Made by a program: the position numbers and the translations under genes. From Bacillus_BD oryzisoli_A (GTDB lineage Bacteria; Bacillota; Bacilli; Bacillales; Cytobacillaceae): a stretch of 64,000 bases of DNA. Each line of letters begins with the position of its first letter. Within the stretch, counting starts at the first letter, position 1. Shown here piece after piece: positions 53,155 through 60,231 of this stretch. Under the pieces are notes generated by a model. It saw only the letters and a program-made list of their open reading frames with translations. It ran no database searches and was not told the origin of the DNA. Location of the stretch: assembly GCF_043641075.1 (NCBI RefSeq), contig NZ_JBHZRC010000017.1, positions 1-64,000 of the forward strand, in the 5' to 3' direction.

Positions 53155-55908
53155 TTACCCTCTCTTCTTATATAACCATACATTCATGAGTGAGAATAAC
53201 TGATCAATGTTAAGAGGCTTACTGATATAATCATTAGCTCCTGCAGCTAGACATTCTTCCCTGCTCTTTTTCATCGCTTTTGCTGTTAACGCTATTATTG
53301 GCAGTGTTTTGTACTCCTGCATTTGCCGAATTCTTTTAATCGCCTCAAAACCATCCATTTCTGGCATCATGATGTCCATCAGTATGATATCTGTATCAGG
53401 ATTTGCTAGCAGCATTTCAATCCCTTCATAGCCATTTTCTGCTTCAATAATTTCCATTTCAGCCTTTTCCAGCGCAATCGTTAAGGCATAAACATTACGA
53501 ATATCGTCATCAATAATAAGTACCTTCTTATTTCTTAAAGCAAAATGCTCTTCGACCTCATGAAACGTATTCTCTTCTGTTACTTGAGTCAACTCATTAT
53601 AATTATTCTCAAGGGTAACGGCTGCTTCTTTGACAAATGGAAGAACGTCAACGTCTATTTCAGTCCCTTTATTTCGAATTGGAAGATAAAGAGTAAAGCA
53701 GCTTCCTTTACCTTCAACACTTGATAAATCCATAAAGCCGCCCAGCATAGAAGCGAGCTTACTGCTAATGGATAACCCTAAACCTGTTCCGCCATATTTT
53801 CGGCTCGTTGTTCCATCCGCTTGATTGAAGGCATCAAATATGGACTCATGTTTTTCCTTCGGTATTCCAATTCCTGTGTCCATAACGGAAAATGCCAATA
53901 CTCTTTCTCCAGGCTTATGGAGCTCTGATCCCTGCCTGCTGTCTTCAAGGAGTACGCTTTGGATAACAAGTGAGACACTGCCTCGTTCTGTGAATTTAAA
54001 TGCATTTGAAAGCAGGTTGTTAACGATTTGCAATAACCGATGTTCATCACTATAAAAATATTGAGGTACATCCGGCTCCAGCCTAATATAGAAATTAATC
54101 GCCTTCTGCTTTGCAAGTGGAGAAAATTGTCTCATCAGCTGTTCTTCAAGCTGACTTAGCTCGATCCTGTCATAAATAATGTCCAGCTTTCCAGACTCTA
54201 CCTTAGCCAAATCTAAAATATCATTAATTAATAGAAGTAAATCATTTCCAGAGGAATAGATGGTACTTAAATACTCCTTTTGTTTCTCTGTTAAATTTCC
54301 CTCGCCATTTTCAGCAAGGATTTGCGCCAAAATAAGTAAGCTATTCAATGGAGTTCTAAGCTCATGGGACATATTAGCAAGAAATTCTGATTTATATTTT
54401 GAATTCACTTCTAATTGCATGGCCTTTTCTTCAAGAGCCTCTTTGACAATCTCCAGCTCCTTCTTCTTTTGTTCTGAGGCCGAATATTGCTCCTCAAGCT
54501 TTTCATTCGTGGTCCGCAGTTCCTCCTGCTGCAGTTGCAGTTCCTCAGATTGGACCTGAAGCTCCTCTGTTAAGCTTTGAGATTCCTGAAGGAGCCGTTC
54601 TGCTTTCATATGGTTGGATATAGAGTTAATTATGATGCCAAGTGTAGCGGCAACTTCCTCCAGCAGCTTAACATGACTGCACTCAAACGTTTCTAATGAC
54701 GCAATCTCAATGACAGCAAGGACCTCTTCCTCAAATAATACAGGTAGAATCATACTATTTCTTGGCAAGACCTCCCCTATTCCAGAACGTATTTTTATAT
54801 ATTCCTTTGGAACCTTATTTAAGAGAATTGGCTGCTTTTCCCGTGCACACTGGCCGATAAGCCCCTCTCCCATTTGGAAGACCTCAAATTCCTTCTGGTC
54901 ATTTGAAATGGCGTAGCCACCTATTCTCTTTAAATAAGTTTTTTCGCCATCGTGTTTCTTAAAATAGAACATACCGAGATTAGCACCAACCATGGGCACA
55001 AGCTTTGACATTAATAAATCTGCCAGCATTCGAACGTCCTTTACTTCCGGGAATATTTTAACGATTTCTGCAATCTTTGATTGATGCCAGCTATGGGCCT
55101 CAGCTTCCGCTAACAGCTTTCTTTCATGCTGGCTGTGCCTTTCCAAATCTGTCACCATTTTATTATAGGCATTGGCAATAGAAGCAATCTCATCCTTTGT
55201 CGATACCTTAATCCTCGGAAGATTGTCAACATTACTATCATTAACACTTTCCATTACCGTAACTAGATTTCTAAGATTTTTCGTCATACTTCTTATAATG
55301 ACAATAATTAGCGCCGCCCCAGAAACCAGTGTGAGAGCCAAATAAAAATAGATGATGGTAACGGACTTATTATAGGTTTCTCTCGATCTCAAAAGTTCAT
55401 TCTTCATTTCCTGCTCCTGCAGCCCAACAAGAAGATTGGATATTTGCAGCATTCTCTCCTTATTAAGCTTTAAATCTTTAACTAGCTCCTCAGGAGTTTC
55501 AACACCTTGATTTACCTTTTGCATCGTGATAACCTGTTTGACGGTATCTAAATACGAGTTGTAAAGTACTCGATACTTTTCAATTAACTCTGTTGATATT
55601 TCTTGTTTATCCATTTCCTTTAATAGTTCAATGTTTTTGCTGATTCGTAAATTGGCGCTTTCCCAATTATTAAGAAGTGTCTGGTCCTCGAATAGTTGGT
55701 CTTCAATAATATCCAAACCCATTTCGTTTGACTGTTCTGTGTCATTCTTAATCTGATCGGCAATGTCAATTCTTGCATACAAGTCATTTACCACTACATG
55801 CATATTAACCATTGATTGTTCGAGCATGTTCATTAAATAAATCACGCTAATCGATATGAGCAAAATGATTAAGCCGATACTCGTATAGAGCTTTGTCCTG
55901 AATTTCAT
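53155..55908 (-). CDS. Hybrid sensor histidine kinase (HAMP-GAF-HisKA-HATPase-REC)
   Basis: A 917-residue membrane kinase. Transmembrane helices at about 9-28 and 183-208 flank an all-helical extracellular region (CHASE3-like). HAMP (210-262), GAF (about 285-430) and a Gln/Glu-rich coiled coil (435-515) follow. The HisKA site is FLANMSHELRTPLNSL near 525, and the ATPase motifs are DTGIGIPKE and GGTGLGLSIS. A C-terminal receiver (about 795-912) carries Asp in LMDIMMPEMDG. It is the first gene of the operon with CheR, a REC-PAS kinase and a binding protein. The start is supported by GGAGG-like sequence upstream. Confidence 0.92.
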   Translation of the reverse strand: MKFRTKLYTSIGLIILLISISVIYLMNMLEQSMVNMHVVVNDLYARIDIADQIKNDTEQSNEMGLDIIEDQLFEDQTLLNNWESANLRISKNIELLKEMDKQEISTELIEKYRVLYNSYLDTVKQVITMQKVNQGVETPEELVKDLKLNKERMLQISNLLVGLQEQEMKNELLRSRETYNKSVTIIYFYLALTLVSGAALIIVIIRSMTKNLRNLVTVMESVNDSNVDNLPRIKVSTKDEIASIANAYNKMVTDLERHSQHERKLLAEAEAHSWHQSKIAEIVKIFPEVKDVRMLADLLMSKLVPMVGANLGMFYFKKHDGEKTYLKRIGGYAISNDQKEFEVFQMGEGLIGQCAREKQPILLNKVPKEYIKIRSGIGEVLPRNSMILPVLFEEEVLAVIEIASLETFECSHVKLLEEVAATLGIIINSISNHMKAERLLQESQSLTEELQVQSEELQLQQEELRTTNEKLEEQYSASEQKKKELEIVKEALEEKAMQLEVNSKYKSEFLANMSHELRTPLNSLLILAQILAENGEGNLTEKQKEYLSTIYSSGNDLLLLINDILDLAKVESGKLDIIYDRIELSQLEEQLMRQFSPLAKQKAINFYIRLEPDVPQYFYSDEHRLLQIVNNLLSNAFKFTERGSVSLVIQSVLLEDSRQGSELHKPGERVLAFSVMDTGIGIPKEKHESIFDAFNQADGTTSRKYGGTGLGLSISSKLASMLGGFMDLSSVEGKGSCFTLYLPIRNKGTEIDVDVLPFVKEAAVTLENNYNELTQVTEENTFHEVEEHFALRNKKVLIIDDDIRNVYALTIALEKAEMEIIEAENGYEGIEMLLANPDTDIILMDIMMPEMDGFEAIKRIRQMQEYKTLPIIALTAKAMKKSREECLAAGANDYISKPLNIDQLFSLMNVWLYKKRG

Positions 55909-56157
55909 ATAGCCTCCATTTTTTACTAGTATTCAATTATTTTATTAATATTTCTAAGAAAATTCCTACTAAAGTTTCTATAGATAAGGATAGTAATATA
56001 ATAACACAATCCCCTGATTATTCGATATTGTTCTTACTTTAAAACTATTATAATATTTGGAAATTTAACTTCAAAAAAAGAATATGGAAGGAACGATTAA
56101 TAATAACAAAAAAGGTCATATTAAAGGGTAGGAATGAAAAGGAAGGGAGTGAAAAAA

Positions 56158-56460
56158 ATGGAATACTTAACGAGAGAACAGATTATCAATGATTTACAAC
56201 AGTCATTCCAGCCCTACATAGATAAATTTGGCATCGAAGATATCGGTATTTATGAAGAAGAGGGAGAGAATGATCAATATTATTTCGGCTATACAGCCAG
56301 AAAAGAAGGCAAAACCTTTCATATCCACACTCCATTTAAAAAGAATGACAATGGAGAACTAGCGCCTGTAAAAAACGAGTGGGTCATCGAATCTGACGAA
56401 CCACAGCGCGAGGATATCCGCGGATTTAAGGATATTGAAAGTGCTTTTCGTGAAATTTAA
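56158..56460 (+). CDS. DUF5634-like small protein
   Basis: A 100-residue acidic cytosolic protein starting MEYLTREQIINDLQQSFQPY, with the central stretch DIGIYEEEGENDQYYFGYTARKEG split around residue 35. It resembles Bacillus proteins annotated DUF5634, as I recall them; the function is unknown. GGGAGTG precedes the chosen ATG by six bases, and the longer frame includes the ribosome site. A terminator follows. Confidence 0.75.
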   Translation: MEYLTREQIINDLQQSFQPYIDKFGIEDIGIYEEEGENDQYYFGYTARKEGKTFHIHTPFKKNDNGELAPVKNEWVIESDEPQREDIRGFKDIESAFREI

Positions 56461-56470
56461 ATAACCATAC

Positions 56471-56521
56471 AAGGGAAAAGGACCTTCGAATTTGGACTTT
56501 TCCCTTTTTTTGTCCAAATTC
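56471..56521 (+). terminator. Terminator with an overlapping alternative hairpin
   Basis: aagggaaaag pairs with cttttccctt and runs into T7, a standard terminator. A second stem, gaatttggac (56488-56497) with gtccaaattc (56512-56521), encloses the terminator's 3' arm, so the two folds exclude each other. Confidence 0.7.
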
Positions 56522-56601
56522 ATCTTTAGCAGAGCTATATTCCCCAAAATCCACAGAAAACCCCGTGAAGTTTTCCTAAGTAAAAATATCGTAATAACCC
56601 A

Positions 56602-56632
56602 TTGACATTGACGTTGCGTAAAGGTGTATCGT
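56602..56632 (+). promoter_or_regulatory. MerR-type promoter of mta (19-bp spacer)
   Basis: TTGACA and TATCGT are separated by 19 bases instead of 17, the hallmark of promoters that MerR-family activators untwist. It lies directly before mta, so autoactivation is likely. Confidence 0.65.
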
Positions 56633-56657
56633 TTAGTTACAGGGAGGTTTGAGTTTG

Positions 56658-57413
56658 ATGGAATACACAGTGCAAAGCCTTGCAAGACTCGCAGGAATCA
56701 GTACCAGAACACTTCGATACTACGATGAAATTGGGATTCTTAAGCCGGCAAGAATCAATTCATCTGGCTATCGGATTTATGGTCAGACTCAGGTAGACAC
56801 GCTGCAGCAAATTCTATTTTTTAGAGAATTAGGCTTGGAATTAAACAGCATAAAGGAGATAATCACTGATCCAACCTTTGATGGCACGAACGCACTTAGG
56901 GAACATCTACAAAAACTCCTTGAAAAGCGAAATCAATTGGATTTGTTAATCGAAAATGTCAATAAAACGATTGCATCAAAAGAAGGGAGAATAACGATGT
57001 CTAATAAAGAAAAGTTTGAAGGCTTTAAGAAAAAAATGGTCGAGGACAACGAGAAGAAATACGGTGAAGAAATCCGCCAAAAATATGGTGAGGATACCGT
57101 CAAAAAATCAAATGAAAAATTCATGAACATGTCACAGGAGGATTATGAAAAAGTGACCCGATTAGCTGAGCAGGTTCTAGAAACATTAGAACAAGCCATG
57201 GCTACTGGTGATCCTGCTGGAGAGCTCGCGCAACAAACAGCTGACCTCCACAAACAATGGCTTTGCTTCTATTGGAACGAATACAGCAAAGAAGCCCACG
57301 CAGGCTTAGCACAAATGTATGTAGACGACGAACGCTTCACAGCCTACTATGACAAAGTCCAGCCAGGTGCAGCAGAATTCCTCAGAGACGCCATCCTTAT
57401 TTATACGAGATAA
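56658..57413 (+). CDS. mta: MerR family regulator with TipAS domain (Mta-like)
   Basis: A 251-residue regulator. The winged helix-turn-helix (YTVQSLARLAGISTRTLRYYDEIG) and dimerisation helix fill about 1-110, and a TipAS antibiotic-recognition domain fills 115-250. The length and architecture match B. subtilis Mta (257), which activates multidrug efflux genes. No transporter is adjacent, so the targets are elsewhere. GGAGG lies ten bases before the chosen ATG; a TTG three codons earlier is too close to it. It probably activates its own 19-bp-spacer promoter. Confidence 0.88.
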   Translation: MEYTVQSLARLAGISTRTLRYYDEIGILKPARINSSGYRIYGQTQVDTLQQILFFRELGLELNSIKEIITDPTFDGTNALREHLQKLLEKRNQLDLLIENVNKTIASKEGRITMSNKEKFEGFKKKMVEDNEKKYGEEIRQKYGEDTVKKSNEKFMNMSQEDYEKVTRLAEQVLETLEQAMATGDPAGELAQQTADLHKQWLCFYWNEYSKEAHAGLAQMYVDDERFTAYYDKVQPGAAEFLRDAILIYTR

Positions 57414-57478
57414 ACGAAGCACGGGGAAGGTTTGAGCCTGAATTCTCTACTCGGACTATCAAAAGGGTGACTTCCATT

Positions 57479-58318
57479 GGACAGAGTTGCTTAAGATTCC
57501 ATTCAGTCTGTCTAAAGAGAGGCTTCCTTCGGACAGAGTTCCTTGAGTTTCCATTCAGTCTGTCTAAAGAGAGGCTTCCTTCGGACAGAGTTCCTTAATT
57601 TTCCGTTCAGGTTGTCTCAAGAGAAGCTTTCTTCGGACAGAGTTCCTTAATTTTCCGTTCAGGTTGTCTCAAGAGAAGCTTTATTCGGACAGAGTTCCTT
57701 AATTTTCCGTTCAAGTTGTCTAAAGAGAGCCTTTCTCCGGACAAAGTTCCTTAATTTTCCACCCAAGTTGTCAAAAGAGGGCCTTTCTTCGGACAGAGTT
57801 CCTTAATTTTCCGTTCAGGCTGTCTAAAGCGAGGCTTTCTTCGGACAGAGTTTCTTAAGATTCCATTCAGTCTGTCTAAAGAGAGCCTTCCTTCGGACAG
57901 AGTTCCTTAAAATTCCATTCAGGCTGTCTCAAGAGGGCCTTTCTTCGGACAGAGTTCCTTAATTTTCCGTTCAGGTTGTCTCAAGAGAAGCTTTATTCGG
58001 ACAGAGTTCCTTAATTTTCCGTTCAAGTTGTCTAAAGAGAGCCTTTCTTCGGACAGAATTCCTTAATTTTCCACCCAAGTTGTCAAAAGAGGGCCTTTCT
58101 TCGGACAGAATTCCTTAATTTTCCGTTCAGGTTGTCTCAAGAGAAGCTTTCTTCGGACAGAGTTCCTTAATTTTCCGTTCAAGTTGTCTAAAGAGAGCCT
58201 TTCTCCGAAAAAAGTTCCTTAATTTTCCACCCAAGTTGTCAAAAGAGGGCCTTCCTTCGGACAGAATTCCTTAATTTTCCGTTCAGGGTGTCTAAAGAGG
58301 GCCTTCCTTCGGACAGAT
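57479..58318. repeat. 52-bp tandem satellite, 16 full units
   Basis: The heptamer GGACAGA (or a variant) recurs at 57479, 57531, 57583 and every 52 bases up to 58311, without a single insertion or deletion. A typical unit runs ggacagagttccttaatttt, then ccgttcaggttgtctcaaga, then gaagctttcttc. 52 is not divisible by three and stops occur throughout, so it is not coding. Each unit contains gaca and tgtc arms that could pair. A partial unit flanks the left side (57427-57478). The whole 57414-58401 gap holds no gene. Confidence 0.95.
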
Positions 58319-58401
58319 ATTCCCCAAAAAACAATAGGCTTGTCATATCAATACGATATCCGCTGTATGCATCCACTTGAGATTGATTTTTCAGCGGTAT
58401 C

Positions 58402-58441
58402 GGACGGTTCTTTTGCTTCCTCGGAAGCAAAAGAACCGTCC
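58402..58441. terminator. Perfect 19-bp hairpin after dbpA
   Basis: ggacggttcttttgcttcc pairs perfectly with its complement, leaving a 2-base loop. On the minus strand it lies nine bases after the dbpA stop. There is no U run, but the stem is very stable. Confidence 0.7.
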
Positions 58442-58449
58442 CCCTGATT

Positions 58450-59895
58450 TTATTTTTTTGCCTGATATACCTTTAGCTTCTTGCCTTTGACAGTGGTATT
58501 TTTCATTGCCTGCAGGACAGCAGGACCTTTTCCATTTAAGATTTCGACAAAGGATGCATTTTCTTCAATGGTGATAATTCCAATATCATTTGCTGTTAGG
58601 CCGTCTAATTTGGCAATGGTGCCGACAAAATCTACCGCTCTCAGTTTCTTTTTCTTTCCACCATTAAAATACAGCTTCATAATATCTTGGTTTAATTTTG
58701 CCCCTTTATCTTCCTTTAATATGGGCTCTGCATGTATTTTTTCCGTAAATGCTGCCCTCCTGCTTTCTACTTCCTCTTTTGAAGGCGGCGCTACAGCAGG
58801 AATCTTAAAGCCGATATATTGTTCAATTTCATCCAAAAACTTTTGTTCAAAAGGTGTAACGAAGGTAACAGCCTTGCCTGCTTTCCCTGCCCTGCCTGTC
58901 CGTCCTGTACGATGAACATAGCTTTCTTTTTCTAATGGAATATCGTAATTAATAACAAGACTGATATTCTCGATATCAATTCCTCTTGCAGCGACATCTG
59001 TTGCAACCAAATATTCAAAAACGCCTCGTTTAAAATCATCCATCACGGCGAAACGATCCTCCTGATACATACCGCCATGAAGCTTATCACATGGATAATC
59101 GGCACGATCCAGGCTCTCCATTATATCATCCACACGCTCCTGCGTACGGCAGAAAATAATACAGCTTTCCGGATTTTCTACAACTGTTACATCCTTCAAA
59201 AGCGAGAGCTTCTCCTCCTCTTTTACTTTTATAAGGCTATGGTCAATACTTTCAGTTGTAATACCTGCCGCTTCAACTGCGATTTCAACCGGATCCTTCA
59301 TATAGGTTTGGCAGAGCTTTTTTATGTCCTCCGGCATCGTGGCTGAGAAAACCGACGTCACTCTTTCAATAGGAAGCTTTTGAATGATCCCCTCTACTTG
59401 GTCGATAAACCCCATATTCAGCATCTCATCGGCTTCATCGATGATAAGAAACCTCAGTTTTTCCATTATCAATGTTCCTTTTTCAATATGATCCAATACC
59501 CGTCCAGGAGTTCCGACTACAACATGCGTTTTTTGCTTCAGTTCTAGCTTTTGCTTTGCAAAGGATTGCTTTCCATAGATGGCCGCTGCTTTGATCCGTT
59601 TAAACCTGCCAATATTGGTGATATCCTGTTTTACCTGTGCGGCAAGTTCACGGGTCGGAGTAAGGATTAAACATTGCGGCTTATTCTCCTCCCAATCAAC
59701 CATTTCACATACAGGGATACCAAAAGCAGCCGTCTTACCGCTCCCAGTTTGTGACGTTACGACCAAATCTCTTTTATTTAATGCTATCGGGATCACTTTA
59801 CGCTGGACCTTGGTCGGATTCGCATAGTTCATAGCCTCAAGTGCCCGAATAATTTCTTCACTTATGCTATATTCCTTAAAATCAGTTTCACTCAT
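58450..59895 (-). CDS. dbpA: DEAD-box RNA helicase DbpA
   Basis: A 481-residue ATP-dependent RNA helicase. Walker A is TGSGKTAAF, the DEAD box is IIDEADEML, the SAT motif is VFSATMP, and motif VI is HRTGRTGRAGKAG. The C-terminal 75 residues (YFNGGKKKKLRAVDFVGTI to the end) form the DbpA RNA-binding domain that targets hairpin 92 of 23S rRNA. It acts in large ribosomal subunit assembly. The length equals B. subtilis YxiN/DbpA (479). GAGG lies about seven bases before the ATG. Confidence 0.94.
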   Translation of the reverse strand: MSETDFKEYSISEEIIRALEAMNYANPTKVQRKVIPIALNKRDLVVTSQTGSGKTAAFGIPVCEMVDWEENKPQCLILTPTRELAAQVKQDITNIGRFKRIKAAAIYGKQSFAKQKLELKQKTHVVVGTPGRVLDHIEKGTLIMEKLRFLIIDEADEMLNMGFIDQVEGIIQKLPIERVTSVFSATMPEDIKKLCQTYMKDPVEIAVEAAGITTESIDHSLIKVKEEEKLSLLKDVTVVENPESCIIFCRTQERVDDIMESLDRADYPCDKLHGGMYQEDRFAVMDDFKRGVFEYLVATDVAARGIDIENISLVINYDIPLEKESYVHRTGRTGRAGKAGKAVTFVTPFEQKFLDEIEQYIGFKIPAVAPPSKEEVESRRAAFTEKIHAEPILKEDKGAKLNQDIMKLYFNGGKKKKLRAVDFVGTIAKLDGLTANDIGIITIEENASFVEILNGKGPAVLQAMKNTTVKGKKLKVYQAKK

Positions 59896-59953
59896 TAAAT
59901 AGCCTCATCTCATACAATATTTTTCGACTTTTTATTAAACTATTTCGACATTG

Positions 59954-60016
59954 TTAACAGAAAATTTACAATCCTCACACACAATCTTTACCTTATTTTG
60001 ATATTTTTAATATAAC
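59954..60016 (+). promoter_or_regulatory. PhoP box (four repeats) and -10 upstream of ppk1
   Basis: TTAACA, TTTACA, CACACA and TTTACC start at 59954, 59965, 59976 and 59987, exactly 11 bases apart, as TTNACA-N5 repeats bound by PhoP dimers. A -10 TATAAC follows at 60011. The repeats would span about -30 to -70, the activating region. A leader of about 210 bases then precedes ppk1; I see no further gene in this 336-base gap. Confidence 0.65.
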
Positions 60017-60231
60017 TTAACATTATTGTTCAAAAATTGACAAGGATGTAATAGATAAGAATTTCTCAATTGCTTACTGCAGCAAGCATTGTGGATGCAG
60101 TTCCAGCCATCATGAAGATTATCCTTGTTCTTTTACATGTCTGCAATATAAATGAAAAAGTTGCTTTCTAATTTGCAGAACAGCGCCTGCTCTTTTTGGA
60201 CACATCTAACGAATTAGGAGATGGATAGAAT

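Noticed and set aside
57479..58318. CRISPR array
   Set aside because: Spacing is regular but there are no unique spacers: the whole 52-base unit repeats, and no cas genes are present.
58239..58430. 63-codon minus-strand frame at the end of the satellite
   Set aside because: It crosses repeat units and has no ribosome site or family resemblance.
58481..58915. 144-codon plus-strand frame
   Set aside because: Antisense to the dbpA C-terminal region, Ser/Phe-rich as expected of a shadow frame.
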